Source: DASPWW01 sp963803425 (GTDB lineage: Bacteria; Actinomycetota; Thermoleophilia; Solirubrobacterales; 70-9). Taken from it: a DNA stretch of 64,000 nucleotides. The stretch spans positions 310,001 to 374,000 of the forward strand of contig CAWDMA010000001.1 of NCBI GenBank assembly GCA_963803425.1. Direction: 5' to 3'. Under the pieces are notes generated by a model that saw nothing but the letters and a program-made list of their open reading frames with translations, was not told the DNA's origin and ran no database searches. Both the position numbers and the translations under genes were made by a program. This document shows, piece by piece, positions 1 to 9,267 of this stretch (positions within the stretch are counted from its first letter, which is position 1; the number at the start of each line of letters is the position of its first letter).

Positions 1-243
1 GTTCGCGTTGTTCTCGGTGACGTAGACGTTGCCCCCCGCGTCCGTGGCGACGTACGAGGGATTGTCGAACTGGCCTTCGCCAGAACCCGGGCTGCCCCAT
101 TCGGTCACGAACGAGAGGCCGGCGCCACGGGCCGGCGAGCTTGCGAGCAGCGACGCAATCAGCGCCAGGCCGAGCGCCGCGAGGCCGGCGGCGACGCTCC
201 GGCTGCGCGCAAGCGCCGTAACCGTTGGCGTGCTTGCTCGCAT
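1..243 (-). CDS. Secreted beta-propeller (NHL/SMP-30-like) protein, N-terminal part only
   Basis: The reading frame starts at the ATG complementary to 241-243 and runs off the left edge, so only 81 codons are visible. The first ~40 residues form a signal peptide: arginines near the N-terminus, then an Ala/Leu-rich stretch (AAGLAALGLALIASLLA) ending near SSPARGA. The mature part begins with FVTEWGSPGSGEGQFDNP and VATDAGGNVYVTENNAN, the usual opening of an NHL repeat, a six-bladed propeller used for binding or as a lyase scaffold. The function of the full protein cannot be judged from one blade. It is transcribed leftward, away from the acyl-CoA dehydrogenase operon. Confidence 0.75.
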   Translation of the reverse strand, partial: MRASTPTVTALARSRSVAAGLAALGLALIASLLASSPARGAGLSFVTEWGSPGSGEGQFDNPSYVATDAGGNVYVTENNAN

Positions 244-484
244 GGAGAGGTCTCACGCCTCCCGTATCGCCGGACTGCACGATCGCGCATCGGCGCTGTG
301 CGCAGCGATCGTCGTCGCCACCACGGCGAGCACGGCAATCCCTGTGAGCGTCTCCCTTGCTCCCTGGCCTGTCCCATGCATCGCGACACGCGAGGCGGTC
401 AAGGCGTCCTCCCTCTGTCGGATTCCCCTGCCTCCGGCGGTGAGTCGCCGTCGCATTGCTTGAGACGCCGAAAAGCATATAGGC

Positions 485-512
485 TGTCGCCTGGCCGATT
501 GGCCAGTCAACA
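485..512. promoter_or_regulatory. Inverted repeat at the start of the acyl-CoA dehydrogenase operon (likely operator)
   Basis: Arms TGTCGCCTGGCC (485-496) and GGCCAGTCAACA (501-512) are separated by GATT. The inner six bases pair perfectly and 10 of 12 pair overall. The repeat ends one base before the ATG at 514, where a Shine-Dalgarno would sit, and an AT-rich CATATAGG lies just upstream and could be a -10. The size and place fit a TetR-family repressor site such as those controlling fatty-acid genes; the regulator itself is not in the window. Confidence 0.45.
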
Positions 513-513
513 A

Positions 514-1650
514 ATGGATCTGACGCCGACAGCAGACGAGCAGTCCTTCCGCGACGAGGTCCGGGCGTGGCTCGAAGCCAACCATCCCGGCCCGGAGCCG
601 GAGGGCGATGACACCGCCAAGTTCGCGTTCCAGCGCGAATGGCAGCGGAAGCTGCACGAGGGCGGCTGGGCCGGGGTCTCGTGGCCGAAGGAGTACGGCG
701 GCCGGGGCGCGACGCTCGTCGAGCAGACGATCTTCTCCGAGGAGATGGCGCGCCAGGAGGTGCCGCGGCCCGCGAACGTGCTCGGCCTGATCATGGGCGG
801 CCCGGTCGTGATCGCGCATGGCGACGAGGACCAGAAGGAGCGCTTCCTGGAGCCGATCCTGTCCGCCGAGGAGATCTGGTGCCAGGGCTTCTCCGAGCCC
901 GAGTCCGGCTCCGATCTCGCCTCCCTGAAGACGAAGGCGGTCAAGGACAACGGCGGCTGGCGGGTCACCGGCCAGAAGGTGTGGACGACGTTCGCTCACG
1001 AGGCGAAGTGGTGCATGCTGCTCGCCCGCACCGACCCCGACGTCCCCAAGCACAAGGGGATCACCTACTTCATCCTCGACATGGACCAGGACGGGGTCGA
1101 CGTGCGCCCGCTCCGCCAGATAACCGGCGAGGCGGAGTTCAACGAGATCTTCCTCGAGGACGCCTACGTCTCCGACGAGAACGTTGTCGGCGAGGTCGGT
1201 AACGGGTGGATGGTCGGGATCACCACCCTGATGCACGAGCGTGCCGGCCTCGGCGCCGCCTCGGCGATGTCGCTGCGCCGCGACCTCGACGCGCTGATCG
1301 AGCTCGCCCGCGCCCGTGACGTCGGCGGCGACCCGAAGGTTCGGGAGCGGATCGCCCGGCTCCAGATCACGACCGAGGCGCTTCGGCTGGGCGGGCTGCG
1401 GGCGCTGACGCAGACGATGCGCACCGGCATCCCCGGCCCCGAGGGCTCACTGTCGAAGTGGCAGTGGGCGAACGCGAACCAGGAGCTCACCGAGCTCGCA
1501 ACCGAGATCATGGGAACCGACGGCCTGCAGGGCTCCGAGTGGACGTACAAGTTCCTGCGCTCCCGCGCAAACTCGATCGAGGGCGGGACCACCGAGGTGA
1601 TGAAGAACATCGTCGCCGAGCGGGTGCTGGGGCTCCCGAGGCTGCGGTAG
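514..1650 (+). CDS. Acyl-CoA dehydrogenase, probable alpha subunit
   Basis: A 378-residue flavoenzyme of the acyl-CoA dehydrogenase family, oxidising acyl-CoA to 2-enoyl-CoA with FAD. Visible family marks are QGFSEPESGSDLAS (~residues 127-140), VTGQKVWTTFA in the middle beta domain, and the C-terminal SIEGGTTEVMKNIVAERVLGLP. ATG 514 is preferred because homology begins at MDLTPTADEQ; upstream codons in this frame read as non-homologous sequence. No good ribosome site precedes it, and an inverted repeat occupies that space, so the transcript may be leaderless. It is followed after 12 nt by a second, shorter dehydrogenase. Adjacent unequal pairs of this kind form alpha2beta2 heterotetramers in mycobacterial steroid side-chain oxidation, which is the likely arrangement here. 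The substrate is unknown. Confidence 0.9.
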   Translation: MDLTPTADEQSFRDEVRAWLEANHPGPEPEGDDTAKFAFQREWQRKLHEGGWAGVSWPKEYGGRGATLVEQTIFSEEMARQEVPRPANVLGLIMGGPVVIAHGDEDQKERFLEPILSAEEIWCQGFSEPESGSDLASLKTKAVKDNGGWRVTGQKVWTTFAHEAKWCMLLARTDPDVPKHKGITYFILDMDQDGVDVRPLRQITGEAEFNEIFLEDAYVSDENVVGEVGNGWMVGITTLMHERAGLGAASAMSLRRDLDALIELARARDVGGDPKVRERIARLQITTEALRLGGLRALTQTMRTGIPGPEGSLSKWQWANANQELTELATEIMGTDGLQGSEWTYKFLRSRANSIEGGTTEVMKNIVAERVLGLPRLR

Positions 1651-1662
1651 GAGGATCGAGAC

Positions 1663-2676
1663 TTGGACTTCGGGTTCAACGACGAGCAGCAGGAGATCAA
1701 GCGCACCGCGCACGACTTCCTCGCCGACCGGTTCTCGCCGGAGAGGGTTCGCGAGCTGGCGGAGTCGCGCAGCTACGACGAAGGCCTGTGGAACGAGATC
1801 TGCGAGCTGGGCTGGCCTGGGATCGCGATCGACGAGGAGCACGGCGGCCAAGGCCTCGGCTTGGTGGAGCTCGTGATCCTGTGCGAGGAGCTCGGCTACG
1901 TGTGCGCACCGGCGCCGTTCCTTTCCAACGCCGCGGCCGGGCTGCTGATCTCGGCGATCGGCAGCGACGAGCAGCGCAGCAGGTGGCTGCCCGGGATCGC
2001 CTCGGGCGAGGGTCGCGGGGCGGCGGCGTTCACGCAGAGCGAGCCGGCGGTCGTCCCGGACGCCGAGGGCGCCGCGGTGATCGCGCTTCCGAACGGCGAC
2101 GGCGTCCGGCTCGTCGAGCGCTCGGATGCGGAGATCGAGCCCGTGGAGCTGATCGACGCGACCCGCTCCTACGCGCGCGTCAGCGCGGGCGGCGGCGATT
2201 CGCTGCCGGGTGACGCCGCTGCCGGCGTCGACCGGGTCGCGATCGCGGTCGCCGCAGAGCTGACGGGCATCGCGCAGCGAGGATTGGACATGGCAGTCGA
2301 GTACGCGAAGGAGCGGGAGCAGTTCGGCCGCGCGATCGGCGCCTATCAGGCGGTCTCTCACCGCTGCGCGCAGATGCTGCTCGACGTCGAGGAGACGCGC
2401 TCGTTGACCTACTACGCGGCATGGACCGCCGACGCCGAGTCCGACTCGCTCGCGCTCGCGGCGTCGATGGCGAAGGCGCGAGCCTCCGACGCCGCCTGGG
2501 ACGTGACCGCGTCGACGCTTCAGGTGCTGGGCGGGATCGGGTTCACGTGGGAGCACGACCTCCACTTCCTGCTGAAGCGCGCCAGGGCGACGGGCCAGCT
2601 GTGGGGCACCTCCAGCGAGTACCGCGACCGGATTGCCGATCTCGTCGGCCTCGCCGGCGAGCCGGTGGCCGGCTAG
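1663..2676 (+). CDS. Acyl-CoA dehydrogenase-like protein, probable beta subunit
   Basis: A 337-residue acyl-CoA dehydrogenase homologue starting at TTG 1663 behind GGAGG (1651-1655). It is about 40 residues shorter than a standard family member; the loss is in the middle beta domain, where the usual TEPGSGSD-type flavin motif is replaced by FTQSEPAVVP. The C-terminal domain is intact (YAKEREQFGRAIGAYQAVSH, LQVLGGIGFTWEHDLHF), but the terminal catalytic loop reads LWGTSSEYRDRIADL with no glutamate in the expected place. This pattern is that of the non-catalytic partner in heterotetrameric dehydrogenases, so it probably works only with the upstream protein. The stop overlaps the convergent gene on the other strand by 4 nt. 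Confidence 0.85.
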   Translation: MDFGFNDEQQEIKRTAHDFLADRFSPERVRELAESRSYDEGLWNEICELGWPGIAIDEEHGGQGLGLVELVILCEELGYVCAPAPFLSNAAAGLLISAIGSDEQRSRWLPGIASGEGRGAAAFTQSEPAVVPDAEGAAVIALPNGDGVRLVERSDAEIEPVELIDATRSYARVSAGGGDSLPGDAAAGVDRVAIAVAAELTGIAQRGLDMAVEYAKEREQFGRAIGAYQAVSHRCAQMLLDVEETRSLTYYAAWTADAESDSLALAASMAKARASDAAWDVTASTLQVLGGIGFTWEHDLHFLLKRARATGQLWGTSSEYRDRIADLVGLAGEPVAG

Positions 2677-3014
2677 CTGTCGGCCGGCTCGTCCGGAACG
2701 ACTTCCACGTCCGAGGCGAGCTTCACCTTGCCACCGGCGCGGTACTCGACGTCGACGACCTCGTTCTTGCGGTAGGTGCCGAAAAGGCCGAGCAGCATCG
2801 CCGCCCACCGCACCCCGCTCACCTTGCCCTCCTTCACGATCGGGCGCGCGAACGTGATCTCCCGCCCGATCACCCGGTAGTCCTCGCTCTCGGTCTGGCG
2901 GACGCCGTTCACGAACACGGTGAACGGCGGCTCCGCGCCGCGCGGCAGCCGCACCCGGCGGCCCACCTCGACGCCCTCACGGGTCCCGTCCAGCTCGATC
3001 CGGTCGGATGCCAT
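2673..3014 (-). CDS. Conserved-looking 113-residue protein of unknown function
   Basis: Begins at the ATG complementary to 3012-3014, which overlaps the stop of the preceding gene as TGATG, so the two are translationally coupled. The protein is beta-rich and soluble: VFVNGVRQTESEDYRVIGREI resembles a PilZ or phage-tail style beta barrel but is not diagnostic. A hydrophobic middle (VRWAAMLLGLFGTYR) precedes a charged C-terminus (VVDVEYRAGGKVKLASDVEVV). No signal peptide or cofactor motif is seen. It forms a three-gene minus-strand unit with the next small protein and citrate synthase, which says little about its role. Confidence 0.6.
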   Translation of the reverse strand: MASDRIELDGTREGVEVGRRVRLPRGAEPPFTVFVNGVRQTESEDYRVIGREITFARPIVKEGKVSGVRWAAMLLGLFGTYRKNEVVDVEYRAGGKVKLASDVEVVPDEPADS

Positions 3015-3395
3015 CAGCGCGCGAGCTCTGCGCGGATCGCGTCGAAGGGGTCCTGCCCTTCGGCCGGCTCCAGCTTGCGCTTGAAGGTCGCGCCGCGATA
3101 GGGGACGAGGCGGCCGTCGCCCATCACGTCGACACCGGCCTCCGGTCGCCGGATCACCCCGGGGCCGCTCAACTCCAGGCGCGCGTGCACGAGCACGTCG
3201 TGGTCGTAGTCGCGGATCATGCTGACGCCCTCGAGCGGCCCCTCGGCCCGGACCGCGTCGGCGCGCCGGCGCAGCTCGGCGAGGGCGTCGTCGAGGTGGT
3301 CGAACCGCTCTCGCTTGACGTCCGATCCGTGGCGAACAGTCAACAACCATTGCCCGCGACGTGCTCCGCTTCGCGTCCGCCGTCGCGGGGTTCGA

Positions 3396-3403
<8 letters not shown>
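3014..3403 (-). CDS. 129-residue protein of unknown function
   Basis: Starts at GTG 3403, overlapping the end of citrate synthase by 8 nt; a start about 20 codons further in, at LLTVRHGSD, is also possible because homology-like structure begins there. The sequence LTVRHGSDVKRERFDHLDDAL resembles small proteins that annotate requests or secondary modifications in high-G+C genomes, but I cannot name a family. The rest is alternating beta and charged segments (SMIRDYDHDVLVHARLEL, ATFKRKLEPAEGQDPFDAIRAE). It is cytosolic by composition. Gene order with citrate synthase and the next ORF suggests one transcript. Confidence 0.55.
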
Positions 3404-4795
<1,392 letters not shown>

Positions 4796-4863
4796 CGCGC
4801 CTCAGTATCGCAGCTTGGCCGCCTCGTCCACCCAGCTCCGCGGACGCGATTTCGACCCGTGTG

Positions 4864-5808
4864 CTACCGCGGATCGGGGAGCTCGACCGGCCGCTGCTCG
4901 AAGTGCGTGAGGCGCTTGAACTCAGCGAGCCGCTCGTCGATCTCGTCGTGGCGCAGCCGCTGCACCCGCTCGGTCCCGAACCCCTCCACGTTGAACGAGG
5001 CCATCACCGACCCGTACGCCATCGCCCGGCGCAGGTGCGGGTCGGCGACCTCGCCCGCGATCGCGCCGACGCTGTCCAGGTAGCCCAGGAACCCGCCCGC
5101 GAAGCTGTCGCCCGCCCCCGTCGGGTCCCACACGTCCTCCAGTGGATAGCCCGGGATCGCGAAACACCCCTCCTCCGTGAACAGCGCCGCCCCGTACTCG
5201 CCTCGCTTCGCGACGATCACGCTCGGGCCGAGCTCCATCGCGGCGCTCGCCGCGCGCGCCAGGTTGGGCTCCTCGGTCAGCATCCGCAGCTCGGCGTCGT
5301 TCAGGAGCAGGCAGTCGACCTCGCCGATCGCCGCAACCAGCGCGTCGCGGGTCTTCTCGATCCACAGGTTCATCGAGTCGAGTGCCGCCATCCCCGCGTC
5401 GGACTGCGCCCGCACACCGCGCTGCAGCTCCGGCTGGATGTTCCCGAGGAAGAGGATATCCGCGCCGCGGGACTCGGCCGACAGCTTCGGAACGAACTCA
5501 CCGAACACGTTCAGCTGGGTGTCGTCGGTGTGGGCGACGTTCAGGTCGTGCCCGTAGTGGCCGCGCCAGAAGAAGGTCTTGCCGCCCTCGACCCGCTCGA
5601 TGTCGGCGGTCCGCACCTCGCGCGCCTCCAGCACCGCGAGCTCCTCGGGGCCGAAGTCGTCGCCGACCGGCCCCACCACCCGGACCGAGGTGAAGAAGCT
5701 GGCGGCGAGCGCGAAATGGACGGCGGAGCCGCCCAGCATCCGGTCGCGCTCCCCGAACGGGGTGCGGACGGAATCGAAGGCGATCGAGCCGACGACGGTC
5801 AGGGACAT
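4864..5808 (-). CDS. PfkB-family carbohydrate/nucleoside kinase
   Basis: A 314-residue ribokinase-fold kinase starting at ATG 5808. It opens with SLTVVGSIAFDSVRTPFG, has the sugar-site glycines in MLGGSAVHFALAAS and RVVGPVGDDFG (PfkB signature 1 area), and ends with the ATP/anion-hole motif VWDPTGAGDSFAGGFLGYL, whose Asp is the catalytic base. HGHDLNV-like and TQLNVFGEFVP segments near residues 80-100 are typical of a subfamily whose substrate is not fixed by sequence. It phosphorylates a sugar or nucleoside alcohol with ATP; I cannot say which. It is divergent from the oxidoreductase at 5887, with a 78-bp shared promoter region. Confidence 0.85.
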   Translation of the reverse strand: MSLTVVGSIAFDSVRTPFGERDRMLGGSAVHFALAASFFTSVRVVGPVGDDFGPEELAVLEAREVRTADIERVEGGKTFFWRGHYGHDLNVAHTDDTQLNVFGEFVPKLSAESRGADILFLGNIQPELQRGVRAQSDAGMAALDSMNLWIEKTRDALVAAIGEVDCLLLNDAELRMLTEEPNLARAASAAMELGPSVIVAKRGEYGAALFTEEGCFAIPGYPLEDVWDPTGAGDSFAGGFLGYLDSVGAIAGEVADPHLRRAMAYGSVMASFNVEGFGTERVQRLRHDEIDERLAEFKRLTHFEQRPVELPDPR

Positions 5809-5886
5809 GGGTTCTCGCAGGGGGGATCGAGTAGCATCGCGCGCCGTGGGCCGGCGGTACGTGATCCTAGCCACGCCGAGGGAAGT

Positions 5887-6840
5887 GTGAAGGCGATCCA
5901 GATCACCGAGTTCGGTGGACCCGACGTGCTTCAGCACGTCGATCTCCCCGATCCCGAGCCCGCCGAGGGCGAGGTCCTGGTCGAGGTCGCCCGCTCCGGG
6001 ATCAACTTCGCCGACACCCACCAGCGCCGCGACGACTACCTCGCGCCCGCGCAGCTCCCGATGATCCCGGGCGCCGAGGTGAGCGGGACGACCCCGGACG
6101 GAACCCGGGTGGCCGCGATGCTGATGGGCGGGGGATACGCGGAGCGGGTCAGCGTCCCGGAGGCCAACCTCGTCCCGATTCCTGACGGGGTCACCGACGA
6201 CCAGGCCGCCGCGTTGCTGCTCCAGGGTCTGACCGCGTGGCACATGCTGAGGAACTCCTCGCACCTGGAGCAGGGCGAGTCCGTGGTCGTGCACGCAGCG
6301 GGTGGGGGAGTGGGGACGCTCGCGGTGCAGCTCGCGAAGCGGATGGACGCCGGACGGGTGATCGCGATTGCCTCCACCGAGGAGAAGCGCGAGCTGGCGC
6401 AGCAACTCGGCGCGGACGCCGCCATCGACGCGAGGGCCGACGACCTCGAGGCGGCGATCCTGGAGGCGAACGGCGACAAGCAGGTCGACGTCGTGCTCGA
6501 GATGAGCGGCGGGAAGGCGTTCGAAGCCAGCCTCGGCGCGCTGGCGCCGTTCGGGCGGCTCGTCGTGTTCGGGATCGCCTCGCGGGATTCGAACGAGATC
6601 AACTCCGGCTCGCTGCTGCAGAAGAGCCGCGCCGTGATCGGGTTCTGGCTCGTGCACCTGCTCGCGCTCCGCCGCGATCTGGTCACGGAGGGGATCGGCG
6701 AGCTGCTCGGCGCCGTCGCCTCGGGCGATCTCGAGGTGGTGATCGGGGAGGTCTATCCGCTGACCGAGGCGGCACGCGCGCACGAGGACATCCAGTCGCG
6801 CCGCACGCAGGGGAAGCTCCTGCTCGACCCACGATGCTGA
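5887..6840 (+). CDS. Zinc-independent medium-chain dehydrogenase/reductase (quinone oxidoreductase-like)
   Basis: A 317-residue NADPH-dependent MDR enzyme starting at GTG 5887 behind GAGGGAAG. The N-terminal catalytic domain begins KAIQITEFGGPDVLQHVDLP and lacks the zinc-binding Cys/His of alcohol dehydrogenases. The Rossmann domain has VVVHAAGGGVGTLAVQLAK (~residues 138-156), the quinone-reductase version of the glycine-rich loop. The C-terminus (VYPLTEAARAHEDIQSRRTQGKLLL) is the standard family end. Likely reaction is reduction of quinones or alpha,beta-unsaturated carbonyls by NADPH. The DEAD-box gene begins 7 nt after the stop, so they may share a transcript. Confidence 0.88.
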   Translation: MKAIQITEFGGPDVLQHVDLPDPEPAEGEVLVEVARSGINFADTHQRRDDYLAPAQLPMIPGAEVSGTTPDGTRVAAMLMGGGYAERVSVPEANLVPIPDGVTDDQAAALLLQGLTAWHMLRNSSHLEQGESVVVHAAGGGVGTLAVQLAKRMDAGRVIAIASTEEKRELAQQLGADAAIDARADDLEAAILEANGDKQVDVVLEMSGGKAFEASLGALAPFGRLVVFGIASRDSNEINSGSLLQKSRAVIGFWLVHLLALRRDLVTEGIGELLGAVASGDLEVVIGEVYPLTEAARAHEDIQSRRTQGKLLLDPRC

Positions 6841-6847
6841 CCCGTCG

Positions 6848-8269
6848 GTGACGAGCTTCCGCGAGCTCGGCCTCTCGCCCGAGATCCAACTCGCGCTCGA
6901 CGAGCTGGGCTACGAGGAGCCGACCGCGATCCAGGAGCAGGCGATCCCGGAGCTGCTCGCCGGCCACGACGTGATTGGGCAGGCGCAGACCGGGACCGGA
7001 AAGACGGCCGCGTTCGGGCTGCCGCTGCTCTCCTACCTCGACCCGGACTCGGACGAGGTGCAGGCGTTCGTGCTGACGCCGACCCGTGAGCTCTGCATCC
7101 AGGTGACCCAGGCGCTGCGCGCGTATGCCGAGCACGTCGACGTCAAGATCGTCGCCGTGTTCGGCGGCGCCCCGATCCGCTCCCAGCAGGCCCAGCTCCG
7201 CCAGGGCGCCCAGGTCGTCGTCGCGACCGTCGGCCGGATGATGGACCTGATGTCGCGCCAGTCGCTCGTGCTCACCTCGGCGCGCTACGTCGTCCTCGAC
7301 GAGGCCGACGAGATGCTCGACCTCGGGTTCATCGAGGACGTCGAGAAGATCCTCCGGATGTGCCCCGCGGGGCGGCAGACGGTGCTGTTCTCGGCGACGA
7401 TACCGCCGCCGATCGCGCGGCTCGCCGAGACACTACATGTACGACCCGGTGACGATCCGGGTGACGCCGAAGCAGCTCACCGTGGACGCGATCGAGCAGG
7501 CCTACGTCGAGGTGCCGCGGAAGGAGAAGACCGATCGGCTGGTGGAGGTGCTGCAGGGCCGAGGACCCGAGCAGGCGATCATCTTCTGCCGCACCAAGGT
7601 GGGCACCGCGCGGCTCGACAAGGCGCTTCGCGACAGGGGCCTGAGCGTGAAGGCGCTGCACGGGGACATGAGCCAGGGCCAGCGCGACGGGGTGATGATC
7701 TCCTTCAAGGAGCACCGCCTGCCGCTGCTCGTCGCCACCGACGTCGCCGCCCGCGGTCTCGACATCGAGCACGTCACCCACGTCATCAACTACGACGTCC
7801 CGGACACGACCGAGGGCTACGTGCACCGGATCGGGCGGACCGGGCGGGTCGGGCGGACGGGCCGGGCGATCACCTTCGTCACCCCCACGCAGCGCGCGAG
7901 ATCGACCGGATCGAGCGGGAGGCGAAGGTCTCGATCGGGGAGTGGGAGCCCCCGGAGGAGCGGCTCGAGCACGCCCCGCGGCCGCGGCGACGCCCGGAGC
8001 GCGACGCCGGGAACGGCGAAGCCGGCGGCCGAGGGGGCCGTGAAGCTGTTCGTGAACCGCGGCCGCCGCAGCGGGATCAGGACGACGACCTGCGCTGGGC
8101 GCTGACCGAGGGCGCGGTGATGCCCGAGGACGCGATCGAGGCGATCCGGGTTCTGGAGCGGTTCTCGTTCGTGGAGCTGGACGCCGACCACGCCGAGCAG
8201 GCCGTGTCGCGGCTCGACGGCACGAAGCTGAAGGGCCGCCAGCTCAGGGTCGAGCGGGCCCGGGGCTGA
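6848..8269 (+). CDS. deaD: DEAD-box ATP-dependent RNA helicase (DeaD/CsdA-like), frame broken at four places
   Basis: An RNA-unwinding helicase with a C-terminal DbpA-type RNA-binding domain. Frame 1 from GTG 6848 carries the Q motif (GYEEPTAIQEQAIP), Walker A AQTGTGKTAAF, PTRELCIQV, DEAD in VVLDEADEMLDLGF and SAT. Near 7432 an extra base moves helicase domain 2 to the next frame (IIFCRTKVGTARLD, VATDVAARGLDIEHV, HRIGRTGRVGRTGR). Near 7893 a lost base in a GCGCGCG run restores frame 1 (AREIDRIERE). The basic linker then shifts again so that KLFVNRGRRSGIR is read in frame 2 (~8040-8085), and a lost G near 8087 returns to DDLRWALTEG. Two gains and two losses leave the total length in frame at ~473 residues. 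All motifs survive, which favours sequence error over decay. Confidence 0.8.
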   Translation: MTSFRELGLSPEIQLALDELGYEEPTAIQEQAIPELLAGHDVIGQAQTGTGKTAAFGLPLLSYLDPDSDEVQAFVLTPTRELCIQVTQALRAYAEHVDVKIVAVFGGAPIRSQQAQLRQGAQVVVATVGRMMDLMSRQSLVLTSARYVVLDEADEMLDLGFIEDVEKILRMCPAGRQTVLFSATIPPPIARLAETLHVRPGDDPGDAEAAHRGRDRAGLRRGAAEGEDRSAGGGAAGPRTRAGDHLLPHQGGHRAARQGASRQGPEREGAARGHEPGPARRGDDLLQGAPPAAARRHRRRRPRSRHRARHPRHQLRRPGHDRGLRAPDRADRAGRADGPGDHLRHPHAAREIDRIEREAKVSIGEWEPPEERLEHAPRPRRRPERDAGNGEAGGRGGREAVREPRPPQRDQDDDLRWALTEGAVMPEDAIEAIRVLERFSFVELDADHAEQAVSRLDGTKLKGRQLRVERARG

Positions 8270-8281
8270 GCGGAGCCTCGC

Positions 8282-9256
8282 CTACCGGCCGGCGCCCGCC
8301 TGCGCCGCGCGCCCCTCGCGCAGCAGCCGCCGCCAGTCGGTGATCCCGAACACGATCGCGAGCGAGGCGAACCCGAGCACGACGGCGAGCGCGGCCGACG
8401 CGAGGCCCTGGCCGACCGAGAACGACAGCACGGCGGCAACCGACGGCCCGGCGAGGGTGGCGACGAGCAGCGCCTGCTGCGCGCCGGCGCCGCCCGGGGT
8501 CAACGGGAGCGCCTTCGCGACCGACTCGACGCTCATCACGATCATCACGTTCTCGAACGAGCCGCCGATGTGGAACGCGTCGAGGAAGAACCAGAAGGAA
8601 GCGAACCGGCACAGCCATCCGACGGCCTGCCACAGCACCACCTCGCGCAGGTACCGGCGCGGCGTCCGGAAGATCACGACGCCCTGCTTCAGCTTGTCCC
8701 AGAACGCCTCCGCCCGCCGCGCCAGCAACACGAAGGCGACCACCCCCCCGATCCCGACCACGGTCAGGAACAGCATCAGCCGTTCCGGGTGCTCGGCCCA
8801 GAACGCGATGTCGAAGGCGGGGATGTCGGGGATGTCGGGCAACGGCGGCAGCAGCCCCAGCGTCAGCGCGTAGCCGAGCACCAGCCAACCCGCGGTCGTG
8901 TCGAACGGCGCCAGCACCGCGAACGACGACGCCACGGCGGGGTAGGAGGAGCCCGGAATGCTCTTCTTCGCGAGGAAGATCTTCACGGCGTCGCCCGCGC
9001 GGGCGGGGAAGATCGCGTTGAACCCTGCCCCCGCCAGGAATGAGGCGGCGATGAACCGCTCGTCGACCGCGCCGGGGTAGGCGGCGCGCAGGCCGTTCGC
9101 CCATCCGTGCGAGCGGGCGAGCAGCATCCCCGTCCACAGCGCGAGCGCGAGCGCGAGCGCGAGCCACCCGATCGCGGCGAGGTTGTTCCCGAACGTCTCA
9201 GCCGCGCCCAGGAAGCTGTCGACGTTCGAGCCCAGGTCCGCGAGGGGCATGCACAT
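8282..9256 (-). CDS. Flippase-like integral membrane protein (LPG synthase TM / UPF0104 family)
   Basis: A 324-residue membrane protein with about eight hydrophobic segments, matching the lysylphosphatidylglycerol synthetase membrane-domain family (also called AglD/UPF0104). Recognisable pieces are NAIFPARAGDAVKIFLAKK (~residues 78-96), the conserved region of that family, and PLTPGGAGAQQALLVATL near residue 250, its second conserved loop. There is no C-terminal aminoacyl-transferase domain, so a lipid or glycolipid translocation role is more likely than lysine transfer. The start could be ATG 9256 or ATG 9250. It is divergent from the EamA gene, and only 11 bp separate the two start codons. 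Confidence 0.85.
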   Translation of the reverse strand: MCMPLADLGSNVDSFLGAAETFGNNLAAIGWLALALALALWTGMLLARSHGWANGLRAAYPGAVDERFIAASFLAGAGFNAIFPARAGDAVKIFLAKKSIPGSSYPAVASSFAVLAPFDTTAGWLVLGYALTLGLLPPLPDIPDIPAFDIAFWAEHPERLMLFLTVVGIGGVVAFVLLARRAEAFWDKLKQGVVIFRTPRRYLREVVLWQAVGWLCRFASFWFFLDAFHIGGSFENVMIVMSVESVAKALPLTPGGAGAQQALLVATLAGPSVAAVLSFSVGQGLASAALAVVLGFASLAIVFGITDWRRLLREGRAAQAGAGR

Positions 9257-9267
9257 AAGCTACGAGG

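Noticed and set aside
3014..3350. N-terminal extension of the 113-residue protein
   Set aside because: Upstream part is out-of-frame reading of the coupled 129-residue gene; the TGATG overlap fixes the start at 3014.
4861..5886. Plus-strand frame upstream of the quinone-oxidoreductase gene
   Set aside because: Antisense of the PfkB kinase; the oxidoreductase homology starts at GTG 5887 with a ribosome site.
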